In this document: positions 1 through 10,782 of the stretch, piece by piece
Position numbering within the stretch: the first letter of the stretch is position 1
Layout of the letters: each line of letters begins with the position of its first letter
Assembly (NCBI GenBank): GCA_963422465.1
Contig: OY730172.1
Span: 1,550,001-1,614,000 of the forward strand
DNA length: 64,000 bases
Origin: Lichina pygmaea
Lineage: Eukaryota; Ascomycota; Lichinomycetes; Lichinales; Lichinaceae
Reading direction: 5' to 3'
Program-made: the position numbers and the translations under genes
The notes under the pieces: generated by a model
What the model saw: the letters and a program-made list of their open reading frames with translations, nothing else
Told to the model about the DNA's origin: nothing
Database searches by the model: none

Positions 1-95
1 CCGTTAATCAACGCAGTTATAACCCCCCCACGAAAGACAAGCGCATCCGTCGACCGCCTCTTGTTGTCCTCCGCAAGTCGGACACACAGCCCAGC

Positions 96-1893
96 ATGTT
101 CAGAAGGTCAATACCATCGACGAGCTTGCGGCTCGCTGCAAGGCCCCATCAGACACTTGCCTGCAGTTCACGAGGACCGACCAGCTTCCTCTGCGTCAAC
201 CGGCAGCGAAGGGGCTATGCGACAGAAGCAGGTGAGCTGCAGTCGCCTGACAGCGATATCTTGGGACTGACTTGCTGCTCCGTAGATGAACGGGACCTTG
301 TCATCATCGGCGGTGGTGTGGCTGGATATGTGGCAGCTATCAAGGCGGGCCAGGAGGGCCTCAAGGTAAGCTGATCCAATCCCTGGCTTAAAGCATGTTG
401 GGGGGGAGAAGATAGCAGAGCGCTGACATCCGGCCCGACGACCAGGTATCATGCATAGAGAAGCGTGGCGCACTCGGCGGTACCTGCTTGAACGTGGGGT
501 GCATCCCCTCGAAATCGTTGCTCAACAACTCCCATCTGTACCACCAGGTCCTGCACGACACCAAGCACCGGGGGATCGAGGTCGGAGACGTCAAGCTCAA
601 CCTGCAGCAGATGATGAAGGCGAAGGACACATCCGTCGCGAGCTTGACCAAGGGCGTCGAGTTTCTGTTTCGGAAGAACAACGTCGACTACATCCAAGGG
701 ACGGGAACGATCACGGGTGAGCACGAGGTCAAGGTCAACTTGATCAAGGGCGGCGAGCAATCCGTGCGAGGCAAGAACATCATCATCGCCACCGGCAGCG
801 AGGCCACGCCGTTTCCGGGCTTGAAAATCGACGAGACGAAGGTCGTCACCAGCACGGGGGCCATTGCGCTCGACAAGGTGCCGAAGAAGATGACCGTGAT
901 CGGGGGTGGTATCATCGGGCTGGAGATGGTGAGATGTCGCCCATGGGCCGATCATGAGGCCTGCGGCTGCTGATGCGGCCGTCAGGGCTCGGTTTGGTCG
1001 CGATTAGGATCCGAGGTCACCGTTGTCGAGTATCTCGGCCAGATCGGCGGACCTGGAATGGACCTGGACATTGCGAAACAGGCACAGAAGATCCTACAGA
1101 AACAGGGCATGAAGTTCAAGCTCAACACGAAGGTCGTCGGCGGCGACGCCAGCGGTGAGGGGGTCAAGCTCGAGGTCGAGCCGGCCAAGGGCGGCAAGAA
1201 GGAGACGGTCAGTCGTTCCAAATGACTCGATGCTCTCCGTGCGCACGCTGACACGCGCTCGTGTCCGAGCAGCTCGACTCGGACGTGGTGCTCGTGGCCA
1301 TCGGTCGACGGCCGTACACGGCCGGGCTGGGGCTCGAGAACGTCGGTCTCGAGGCGGACGACAAGGGCCGGCTGGTCATCGACCACGAGTACCGGACGAA
1401 ATACCCTCACATCCGCGTCATCGGGGACTGCACGTTCGGGCCGATGCTGGCGCACAAGGCCGAGGAGGAGGCCGTGGCGGCGGTCGAGTACATCAAGAAG
1501 GGCTTCGGGCACGTGAACTACAACGCCATCCCGTCGGTGATGTACACGCACCCGGAGGTGGCCTGGGTCGGCCAGAGCGAGCAGGAGATCAAGGCGGCCG
1601 GCAAGGTCAAGTACAAGGTCGGCACCTTCCCCTTCTCGGCCAACTCGCGCGCCAAGACGAACCTCGACACCGAGGGCATGGTCAAGTTCATCGCCGACGC
1701 CGAGACGGACCGCATCCTCGGCATCCACATCGTCGGCGCCAACGCCGGCGAGATGATCGCCGAGGGCACGCTCGCGATCGAGTACGGCGCCAGCTCCGAG
1801 GACGTTGGTCGCACGAGCCACGCGCACCCGACCCTGTCCGAGGCGTTCAAGGAGGCGGCCATGGCCACGTACGGCAAGGCCATTCACTACTGA
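96..1893 (+). CDS. LPD1: Dihydrolipoyl dehydrogenase (E3), mitochondrial
   Basis: Oxidises the dihydrolipoyl groups of the pyruvate, 2-oxoglutarate and branched-chain dehydrogenase complexes and the glycine cleavage system, passing electrons through FAD to NAD+ in the mitochondrial matrix. Five exons: 96-231, 286-365, 446-928, 986-1207 and 1273-1893; all four introns are GT-AG and the sum is 513 codons, the usual family length. The N terminus is an Arg/Ser-rich presequence ending near GYATEA. Residues 50-59 hold the FAD dinucleotide-binding GGGVAG loop; CLNVGC carries the redox-active cysteine pair (about C86 and C91). A second GGGIIGLE loop binds NAD. The C-terminal HAHPTLSE supplies the catalytic His (about 492) and its Glu partner (about 497). 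The start is the first ATG in frame with the presequence. Identification is secure from the motifs; no truncation seen. Confidence 0.96.
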
Positions 1894-2763
1894 CCGAAGA
1901 TGTATCAAAATCCGTTTCCGACTGCATCACTCGTCGTCCGTCCTTGGCCGAGCCTTGTTCACTCGGCGTATGAGGTTTTGATGCCATGCTCTTATCGTTC
2001 ACCTTTATCGAAACTCCTTCTCCCCATTTCATCTCCTCTCATCTCCTCTCATCTCCTCTCCATCTTTCCCATCTTCTCATGTCTCATGTCTTGTCATGTC
2101 TTGTCATTTTATAATCTCTCTCATTTCTCTTTTACTCTCGCATCTCCCTCTCATCTCTCTCTCCAAGAACTCTTCACATATTCTTCAGAGATGACAGTGG
2201 GGATTTCTTCACATGTCACTACGCATGATAGTAGACTGGCAGTAACAGCCAAGTCCATCAGGCAATGTACAAAATAAAGCTTTTCCAACCTGATCTGATA
2301 GCAATTATCGCAGCGGGAGAGTTTCACCCTCTTGTACAGCCTATGACTTACCACTACTCTGACCCTGAACAAGTACATTCAAGAAGGATACTCCAACAAC
2401 CACCAGCCCAACAACAACAAAGATACAACAGAGAAATTAGCTCTTGACAAAAAACTGAATGCTGGCTTGGACTCTTGCTGTGTCTTGAGAGAGCGGGTTT
2501 TGTTTCTTTCTTTCTTTCTTTCTTTGTCTTTGTTTTGTTTTCATTCGCCAGGATTTGGCCCGACTCTAATTCCCAAGACTACAGTACTGTAGTAGCCAAG
2601 CTAGATTATGCTGGGGAACGATACGTACGGTACTGTACGTACGGGAGGTACAGTACGTAAGTACATAGAAGTTGGTAAGGCGAAAACCCCTGCAGTTGTT
2701 CATGTCATGCAAGTGTTTAAGCTCGAGGTCACATGAGCTCTTACCGTAGAGCGAAACCCCCTT

Positions 2764-2794
<31 letters not shown>

Positions 2795-3667
2795 ACCGGT
2801 TGGGCCTCTAGCGTGCCTAGGTACGGTAGAGTTTAGGTGCCCTTTTTCCCGATCATCGAGGAGCCAATGAACAAGGGCAAATGGCTGTGTGGCAGTCAAG
2901 CAGGACGGAGCTGGTCTCGGGCCCAGGCGGAAGATGGAGGTGTAGAAACAACGCTGCTACACCAGTGGCTGCCCGGAGGCCGGGGGAGAGGAGAGGGGGG
3001 AGGGGGGAGGGGGAGGGGGAGGGGGGAGAGGGGGAGACGGGGAGAGGAGAGGGGGGGGTGTGTCTGAAGTCAGTCGCTTGGAGGTTTAGTACTGCCTGTC
3101 ACAGTTTTCGCTGACGTTCCCCTCAGAGAAGCGGTGGGCAGCAGTCAAGCACCACTACGTACAGTAAGTACCGTGCTTCGCAGTCTCCTACCTGTCACCC
3201 CACAGGGGAGGGTAAGACCGGAGACTCGAAGCCAAGGGGGGACCCCAGCGGCCCTCGCTTGAGAGTACCGGTAGGTACTTACAAGAATACTTCTTTTCGG
3301 TTCTTTGTCTGGCACTTGAGGGATGGAAAGCGTACGGTATTGAAGATTGTTTGAACGGTGGGGGATGTACTACGGTAAGTAGGGAGAGATTGTGTGCTGC
3401 ATGTGTTTACGGATAGGTAGATAGGTAGATATGTAGATATATACGTACTCTAAGTAAGCCTTGATATTTCTCTCGCTCTCTACTAAGAATTGTTTTTTCC
3501 GGCTGGATGGAGTCTTTATGCACGGGCTTGCGTAAGAGGGATGGACTTTCTTGTTCTCGTCTTCCCTGGAAGCTACCACGAACCTCCATCCAACCCCCCC
3601 CCCCCAATTTTCCCCTTCGCAACAACCCCAACAACCCCAATGATCAACACCCCACCCCTGGGAGCTT
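1894..3667. other. Intergenic region with simple repeats, no gene seen
   Basis: Between the convergent ends of the dehydrogenase and the hydrolase. It holds a CT-rich stretch with repeated catctcctct-like units (about 2026-2160), a short (TTTC)n run near 2505-2524, a 30-nt C run (2765-2794), a G-rich purine tract (about 2980-3060) and several GTAC-rich words. Open frames here are low complexity and match no family I recognise. Confidence 0.6.
2765..2794. repeat. Homopolymer C tract (30 nt)
   Basis: An uninterrupted run of about 30 C. Similar G/C runs occur at 3969-3991, 17877-17907, 29675-29696, 45719-45744, 58086-58103 and 62401-62429. True lengths may differ, because such runs are hard to sequence. 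Confidence 0.9.
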
Positions 3668-5878
3668 TCAAAACAACCTCTCCTGCTTGACATCCAACGG
3701 CGCCAGCGTACCGTTGGGGAACAGACTGAACGGCAGGACGTCCGGCTGGCAGAAGGTGTTGTTCTCCGGCAACGTCGCATCCTCTAGATAGGCCGAAACC
3801 TTGTCCAACATGCAGTCGTTGATGAATTTCAGACCGATGTGCGCGCTGATGTTGTTCACGAGCACGGCAGAGTCGATGAGCCTGGTCGAGGTTTGGTAGG
3901 CACTTTTTGAGGGGTAGGGGATGTTAATGGTTTGATGTATTTGATGTACCGAAAAGGGAGAGATGAGAGGGGGGGGGGGGGGGGGGGGGGGAGGGGGGAG
4001 GGAATTGGTGGTCTTGTGTGTGGTACCTAGAAAATGACAAGTATGGCACAATGGAAGAGAGAGAGAGGCAGCACTCACTTGGCCAATGGCGTCACCGGAT
4101 CGAGTCTGGAGCTCACCAAGAGGACCGGATTCGACGTCTTGATGTCCTCAAAAGGACCTTCGAACCGCTTGACGCCGGTCGAGTTGAAAGCTAAGCGACA
4201 GTAAGAACCCGCCTCGAAGAACTTTGGCGCACAAAGAAATGGAGACGTACGGCTGCAAAATCCAGACACGAGCAGCGTCAGGTGAGCGGCCCAGGGTCCA
4301 TACCGCGTGACCTCGTCGCTCTGCAGGTAGTCCTCGAGCTCGCCGATCGAGAAGGACATGTCGGGACGGTCGGAGCACCGGATGCTCGGGTTGGCGTCCA
4401 GCACGTTGTTGGTCATGTTGGTGACTGGATCGACCAGGAACACGTCCCGGTCGCGCGGTGAAGCGAAGAACAACAACGATGACAGATCGAGGCTGTCGTT
4501 TCTGATCCCGGCCAAGACGACGCTCAATAGGGGGAAGGTCTGCGGCGGGTCGTAGAGGCTTCTAAGGATCCTGTTCCGCACCGTCTGCCATTGGATGACC
4601 CCCCCCCCAAAGGGCGGGACGTATGGCTCGTCTCGCAGCCGCTGCTCGAGATCCCGGTACGACTGGCGGATTCTGTCGACGCCGTCCAGCCAGAACGGGC
4701 AACGTGACTGACCCGCGAGGAAGCAGAACTCGAAAAACTGCTCCAGGATCGCGTCAATGTCCCTCGCGTCCGCAGGGGTGAATTCGGCGTCATGCGTGAC
4801 CTTCGAGTCTACCACGCCTGTTGCCAGGTCAGTCCTTGCGCTGGGCTTTGGCCCTGAGAAACGAGGGAGAAAACATACCGTCGAGGATCATGCGCTCGAT
4901 CTTGTCTGGATACATCCCCGCGAAAATGAACCCGAGATGCGTCCCGTACGAGAGGCCACTAGAGAGCGTCGGTCAACTCTCATAACCACCACCACCGCCA
5001 CCACCACCGCCGCTGAAGACACCTACAGGTAGCTCAACCTGTCCGAGTACCCGTAAACCTCGTTCAACCTCCGCAGGTCTTGCGCAGCGTACATGGTGCC
5101 GATGTACGGCGCCACGCGACCGGCGTTCTTCTCACACTGGCTCATCAACAGCCGCTGGATCGCGTACATCTGGATGACGGTGTCGTTGGACTGCGACACG
5201 TGTTGGCGGGCCAGGTCATACAAGGTGAGCGTGCGCACGGCCTCGTCCTTGAAACAGGCCAGGGCCGGAAGCGTCGAGCCGACGGCACGGGGATCCCAGC
5301 TGACGAGGTCGTACGCGCCGAGGAAGGACCCGATCTTGCTCGCGTTGATCCCCAAGAGAGTCGGAAGCGCTTCCGTGCCGGACAGGCCCGGTCCGCCGAA
5401 GTTGACGAACATCGGTCCCTTGTAGTTCTGCTTGTCCGTGGCGCGAGCCCGCACGACGGCGAGCGAGAACTGGTCTGACGAGTTGGGTTGGGAGTAGTCG
5501 AACGGCACCTTTGTTCGTGTGGAGGTTCGTTTCAGCGATTGCGACGGCACAGGGCGGCGTTGTTCCCTTCCAACTTACCAGCAGTCTTGCACACTCGAAC
5601 GAGCGTGTTCGAGTAGCATCACCGTCATCATCGTCACCATCATCGGCTGCCTTGTTGTTTGCGTACGGTAGCGGCTTGCAAGGGAACCACTCCAATGTTT
5701 CTGAAGGGACAATAGAGGCGAACGGGCTTCCGCCAGTGCTAGTCGCGGTGGTATTGTGTGGCGTCTCGTGATATGGAGCCTGGCGTCCGGAGGTGTAATG
5801 GGCAATCTCTGCTTCGGGCACTGATGCGGTGGTTACCTGAACAACCAGAAGCACCTCGAGAACCCAGACAAGGAGCAT
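3668..5878 (-). CDS. Secreted alpha/beta hydrolase, TAP-like (peptidase S33 type)
   Basis: Probably an extracellular hydrolase or aminopeptidase of the tripeptidyl-aminopeptidase-like group; the substrate cannot be told from sequence. Six exons on the minus strand: 5878-5579, 5508-5027, 4958-4879, 4817-4251, 4190-4079 and 3881-3668, summing to 584 codons. Residues 1-19 form a hydrophobic signal peptide. An oxyanion-type NFGGPG stretch precedes the nucleophile elbow GLSYG (Ser about 264), which is assembled across an intron. The acid residue is in SSRLDPVTP (Asp about 507) and the His is in ISAHIG (about 528). The last intron (4078-3882) carries a 23-nt G run. An Asp-rich stretch lies near residue 78. 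The catalytic triad is intact, so it is probably functional. Family call is firm, exact specificity is not. Confidence 0.88.
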
Positions 5879-8174
5879 CTTTCCCTAACAACAATGACCA
5901 CAGTGCAGAGCCGCACGACTGAAAGATCGTGAGAAGATTTCATCTTGGAACTCGTCGGGCATTCAAGCGCATTAAATAGGTGCAAGGAGATGGGCAAGAA
6001 ACCCGTGGGAGCGTAGTCTTCGGCCACACAATCTGTTAGTGCTGCACATGACTGGGCTCTCGCGTGTAACGATAATCATCAGAGCTGACGAGGTAGAATG
6101 GTGGGGATGAGGCGATGCTTGAAGCACTCTGCCACGAGACCAAGCGCGAATCCAATTGACGTTTCAGCGCAACTCGATGGTCGCAGCATGTTTCACGTCA
6201 ATCATGACAGCTTCGTGATCGCCGAGGGTAGCACAGTACCATGAAACTTGGCGATGGCGCTGTCAAGGCTCGGGCCTTCTTGGATCGGACTCTCCTTTCA
6301 TCCTCTCCGTGGGCAGAGCTGTGCTTCGACAGGGCTTTGTCAGTCTGAATGTTGGAGTAACAGAACGGGCGAAAGGAAGATCCAACCAGTTGCTCACTAG
6401 TAATGCCGGACGTGCTTTACACCGTCTTACACTGACAAGTTTCTCCGATGCTGACCATGATGATTCGCACCATAGATCAAGGTTGCATGATCGCCACCTT
6501 CGTCATTGCCTTTTGACGGCCGAAGCCTACGCCGCAATCCCGGCGACGGTATGTACGATGTGGGGCGAAGCCGAAGTAATGACTTCCGTAGGAAGGTACA
6601 GGGTGATGCGTACCCTCGAGCGTCGTACAAGATCACATCGGGCTAATGTCCTCGAGGCTGCGCAGTCAGCCGATCAAGGTCCGTGAGCAGAAATATCACT
6701 GAGCCATGAGGGCCACCGCCAAGTGGAGTCCAGCAAGTTCTACCACGACGGAAACATCTTCGGCGAGAAGGAGATTGCATACCTCGGCGCAGGAGTACGT
6801 GACGTACTCCTAGATCTTTGTGATACCCTTTATCAGGGCCAGTGAATTAGGCCTCCAGTTTGAAACCGTCTCCTGGTAGGAAGTAGTCAACTGATCGGAG
6901 GCCAATGGGTTTGCAACTGAAGATCTCTCCGCCACTTTCGCTCGCCGACCTCGTACGTGCTCCGGTCAGTCATCTCTCTTTTGTCTCGAGACTCACTCTG
7001 GCCCGTCCCCAGCAAGGCGGAGCATGAGCTTCGAAGGGGCCATTGACCGAGGTCGAGCTTTCTCGTCGCCGGGACACGGTCTGGGCTTCGTGGGCAGCAT
7101 CCCCCTGGCTTTTGGCTTGTTTCATCTACTCTGTAGATGATGATAGACCTTCTGGAGGGACAGCAGACGGTGTCTATGATAAGATGGCATCCAGTACTGT
7201 GCAAGACATTCCAAGAAAATCCCGTCATCTTTGAGCATGTCTCTCAACATGGCTCTTGAGATGTATCCAGGCTGATAGGGTCTTAATGCCAACTTTGCAA
7301 GAAAGTTGGCCGATGCTGGATTCCAAAAACTGGCATGACCTTTCATCAGATGATGATCCTGTACTGGCCGTGCGGGCTCCCTCGCATTGGTCTTATACGT
7401 TACGTACGAGTATGGAGACAACCAATCTTTCCGAGTTACTCTCTCGTACGGTAGGGTGTTCGGGTGAGGGGGTTGCAGGGGTATCGGGGTCGGGGTATGT
7501 AGTCAGTGCGCAGAAAAGAAAAGATCTCTGCTGGTAGCGTCGACATGAACATTGTTTGACAACGACAGCGCCAAGCACCCAAGGCCCGAGGACCTACTTC
7601 CGTATCGCCACTAAGAGTACGTACAGTGCCGTGATTGCGTACTGGTGGTCTTCTGGCTCAGAGCAGTCGTAGCTGATCTGCACGAGTGCTGAACGGGCAG
7701 CTTGTCAGAGTATCTAGGAGGATGTTGAGTAGTTCTGTACGGACAATTCCTCAAGTCTACCCCAGCTATGCAAAGTCTTCCCCATGTATCCCTCTTCCCT
7801 GGGATATACTCCACTGACCGCCACATCCCACGTGACTCCTGCGCCACCTGCGCCACCACAAGCCGAGTACCTACAACTTGCCCTGTCTAAAGTACGTATG
7901 TACGTTACGTACATCAAGCTGCTCACTGCCCCCACCAACCACAATCTGCTGATGACAACTCCGCGCTCCGCCGACTGCTGTGATTGACCGACTACTCGTA
8001 CTAGAGGTACAAAGTACAGGCCTCTCACCATTGCTGTACGTTACGTACAAGAGTACGTAACGTACTAGGGGATGGTACGCATGCTATGTACCTTTGTACT
8101 GGTAATGTATTACATAAGGTACTGTGGGTACGTACCTTCTCACTCTTCCGTTCAAGGTACAAGGGTATATTAGT
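5879..8174. other. Gene-poor region upstream of the transposon island
   Basis: No gene I can support. A short peptide-like frame at about 6713-6840 (+) and a 99-codon minus frame at 7122-7421 look less random than the rest but match nothing I know and have no convincing splice partners. Positions 7735-7790 (minus) share about 50 bp, at roughly 88% identity by eye, with 22957-23010 (plus), so part of this DNA is dispersed repeat. Confidence 0.5.
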
Positions 8175-8205
8175 CGGACAATTACTCCGATGCCCCCCTC
8201 TATGC
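8175..8205 (-). repeat. Single arm of a dispersed palindromic repeat
   Basis: Matches one arm of the inverted repeat at 21408-21479 (rule: TGCATAGAGGGGG, then CATCGGAGTAATTGTCCG on the other strand). A further copy is at 21887-21919. Read as a small non-coding repeat family rather than a gene. Confidence 0.6.
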
Positions 8206-8239
8206 ACGTTTCTATCTACCATACCCCCCTTCTTTCGGC

Positions 8240-8626
8240 AAGATTGTAGCCACCGCCGGCCTCAGGAGCACCCGCACCCCCGGCAGTGCCGCCAAAGCCG
8301 ACAGCACTCCTCAAGAGGACCCATGACCAACATGGCAGTGAGAGCGCAAGCAGCAGTAGCAGTGGAGACAAAGTTCAACCCACACCCGTGGTGGAGACCA
8401 CCCGGCGGTCAGCCAGCACCCCGGCAGGGAGCTCCCTGCTGGGCAGCCGACACCGCCAGGGAAGACCACGGAAATTCTCACACTGCTTGCCGGACCAGCT
8501 CCAGCTCTCTGTCAGCAGGCCCAGCCACCAACACCCTCAAGGGCACTGCAGGAGACCCGCAGGCTACATGTAGCCCAGCTGAACAATGAACCCACACCAG
8601 AACCTCTGCATCTTACAGTACAACAT
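8240..8626 (+). mobile_element. Tad-like LINE, part upstream of the LTR-element insertion
   Basis: Pro/Thr/Gln-rich reading frames lead into the first residues of an endonuclease domain (a LQYN-type motif at about 8609-8626). This motif continues in frame at 15170 once the LTR element and one copy of the AACAT duplication are removed. The upstream part may be the end of ORF1, but I see no zinc knuckle, so that is weak. Confidence 0.55.
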
Positions 8627-8750
8627 TGTTACGACCCATGGGATGGGAGCCACTCATTTATAGGCAATCAGGCCGCGGGCCAGGCAAGAGGACACCATGG
8701 AAGTCAAGTGACCAACCAACAAGGGGTCACGTGACTGTCGAGACACACGG

Positions 8751-8918
8751 GAGTCTCGACGCAGGATGCATGAAGTATCAAGACAATCTCACCAGTCTCG
8801 ACGCAGGATACATAAAGCATCAAGACAATCTCACCAGTCTCGACGCAGGATGCATGAAGCATCAAGACAATCTCACCAGTCTCGACGCAGGGTGCATAAC
8901 ATGGTGGGACTGTCGAGA
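8751..8918 (+). repeat. 42-bp tandem repeat inside the LTR
   Basis: Four units starting at 8751, 8793, 8835 and 8877, each carrying GTCTCGACGCAGG and CAAGACAATCTCAC-like segments; the last unit is diverged. The same array is in the 3' LTR. It lies just upstream of the TATA box, where an enhancer would be expected, but that role is inference. Confidence 0.8.
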
Positions 8919-8982
8919 CAATCTCACCCATCTTGACGTCGAGACTGTCAAGACAATCAAGATTGTCTCGACAGGCCAGCAC

Positions 8983-9028
8983 TATATAGTCCGACGATAG
9001 TTCCCCTATGGAACGATCATCTTCAACT
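8983..9028 (+). promoter_or_regulatory. Putative LTR core promoter and transcript 5' end
   Basis: TATATA at 8983-8988, conserved in both LTRs. About 35 bp downstream lies ATCTTCAAC (GTCTTCAAC in the 3' LTR), which is complementary to the segment just after the 5' LTR and could be the RNA 5' end used for self-priming. Confidence 0.5.
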
Positions 9029-9228
9029 CATGTTATGATCCAGACAACTAGATCTACTTCAATACAATCCTTTTGTATGAAGCCATTGATCAGGTGTCAC
9101 CACCACCACATTCCACCAAACCCCTTCACACTCCTTGACACTCCTCTCCTGCGAGAACCAACCCGCCTTCCACATCTCGCCCTTAATCCTATACTCGGTT
9201 AGGACAGCACGGTACGGACCGCAACACT

Positions 9229-9236
9229 TTGAAGAC
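9229..9236 (+). other. Putative prim binding site, self-priming type
   Basis: Directly after the LTR (2-nt spacer) lies TTGAAGAC, which does not start with TGG and so does not look like a tRNA 3'-end complement. It is the exact complement of GTCTTCAA just downstream of the LTR TATA box in the 3' LTR (7 of 8 in the 5' LTR). This is the arrangement known for Tf1/sushi-type elements, which prime from their own RNA 5' end. Confidence 0.45.
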
Positions 9237-9244
9237 CCTCAAGG

Positions 9245-10744
9245 ATGAGTACCTCAGGAGCAACCAACCCCAACTTCCCAGATAGAAAGATTAGTGTCGC
9301 CAAGCCAGACCTGTTCTACGGTGAAAGAAACAAGGTCGATGACTGGCTCATGCAACTCCAAGTCTACTTTCAATTCCAACCAGAGACGAAGCTGCCTAAG
9401 GAAAAGTGGCCCCTCTTTGCAACCACTTACATGAGAGGTAATGCTTATCGATGGATCAAGCCTTACGTCAACAAACATCTCTCAGGAAACAGAGACCACG
9501 ACAGCACGTCGGAATGGATGACAAAATAGACGTGATTCAAGGACAAGATCAAAAGAATCCTTGGACTATCTAACGAAGACAAAGTGGCTATACGAATAAT
9601 CCAGCACATCAAACAACAACGCTCAGCCGCAGAGTACACCACGCAGTTCAAACAATACTCAGTACTGACTGATTAGGACGACAACACCCTAATAGTCATG
9701 TACTGACGTGGACTCAAGGAAAACGTGAAGGATAAAATCACCTTTGACGGACGAGCGGTCAACACACTGGACGAGCTCATCGCACAAGCAATCAACATCG
9801 ATGACAAACTATTCGAGCAAGCGATGGAGAAACACCACAACAGAGGATACAGCCACCCCGCATGGCATGTGAGCAATCACTACAAGCCGCCTAACAAGGC
9901 ACCACCACATGACCCATATGGCTATGCACCCATGGAACTGGATGCAGTCCACCACAAGGGAAGGTTCACGAAGGGAAGGAACAACAAAAAGGGGAAAGCA
10001 CTGAAGTGCTATGCCTGTGGCAAGCTAGACCACATGGCGAGAGACTGTTGTTCAAAGAATAAGGTGCACCGACAGCAACTTAATACGCTTGACAGAGACT
10101 GGAACATCATCAAGCCAGAGGACCCACCAGGAGAGGCTCAGCTATCCCTCGAACAATAGGACAACTACAATCAGACATTGGAAGCAGCCCACCAACTGGC
10201 AACATCAGGAGGCAAGGACCTACCAGAACAGACAGGTCAGGACAAGGGACAGGAGCCCTTAACCACCTCTGATAGGGACCAAGACAAACCCACGTCTATC
10301 AAAGAAGAAATACCACGAGGAAGCTATGCTTACAGCATGGACCCACGAAATCTACAGCACAGCGAACTACAGTGGAGGTTTTGCACGAAGCACTACTGCA
10401 CCTACCACAAACAACTACGAAGGTACGGAGGACATTCACCCTACCGCGCCACCTGCCACAAACATTGGGTCAATTGCAAGAAGGATACGTGTGAGATCCA
10501 TCTCTGGGACAAACGCCAACACACCGTATTCCCCAGGCACACACATGATTGGCACGAACACCTCATGTTCCTACAGCAAGGCAACAACCACAACTGCTAC
10601 GTCAACAATTGGCAGTACTGCCTCAAGCCTGGATGTGACAAGCATCAGCAAGACAAATTCATGAACAGATTCCTCAGAACTGATAGGAATGGCTGGACCT
10701 ATTGCCCAGTCAGTGAAAAAACACTTCAATCAGGAAAAGACTGA
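9245..10744 (+). pseudogene. gag of the chromovirus, interrupted, with zinc knuckle and Cys/His module
   Basis: Structural protein gene starting at the ATG at 9245. One frame runs through stops at 9527-9529 and a few more up to about 9710 before the downstream half becomes open. The C-terminal part has a retroviral CCHC knuckle (CYACGKLDHMARDC; C-x2-C-x4-H-x4-C). After it, in the same frame, is a further region with three W-x2-C-x4-C-x2-H motifs (10373-10408, 10466-10501 and 10610-10645). The gag frame ends at 10744 and pol lies in the -1 frame. Most stops can be explained by single transitions at TGG, CAG or CGA codons. Confidence 0.88.
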
Positions 10745-10782
10745 ACTCCCTTGTCAAGGGGTGACATCGGGAGCTCAACAAC

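Larger units (their letters stand above)
8627..9226 (+). repeat. 5' LTR
   Basis: 600 bp, TG...CA ends, same length as the 3' LTR with no indels. By hand alignment the two LTRs differ at 29 positions, 25 of them transitions. It contains a TATA-like box at 8983-8988 and an internal 42-bp tandem repeat. Confidence 0.95.

Noticed and set aside
7122-7421. 99-codon minus frame that looks partly protein-like
   Set aside because: No family resemblance and no adjacent exons; too weak to call a gene.
10742-10764. A -1 frameshift signal between gag and pol of the chromovirus, like that of element 2
   Set aside because: Pol is in the -1 frame and a CCCTTG/CAAGGG hairpin follows the gag stop, but no canonical slippery heptamer is present and mutations obscure the original.
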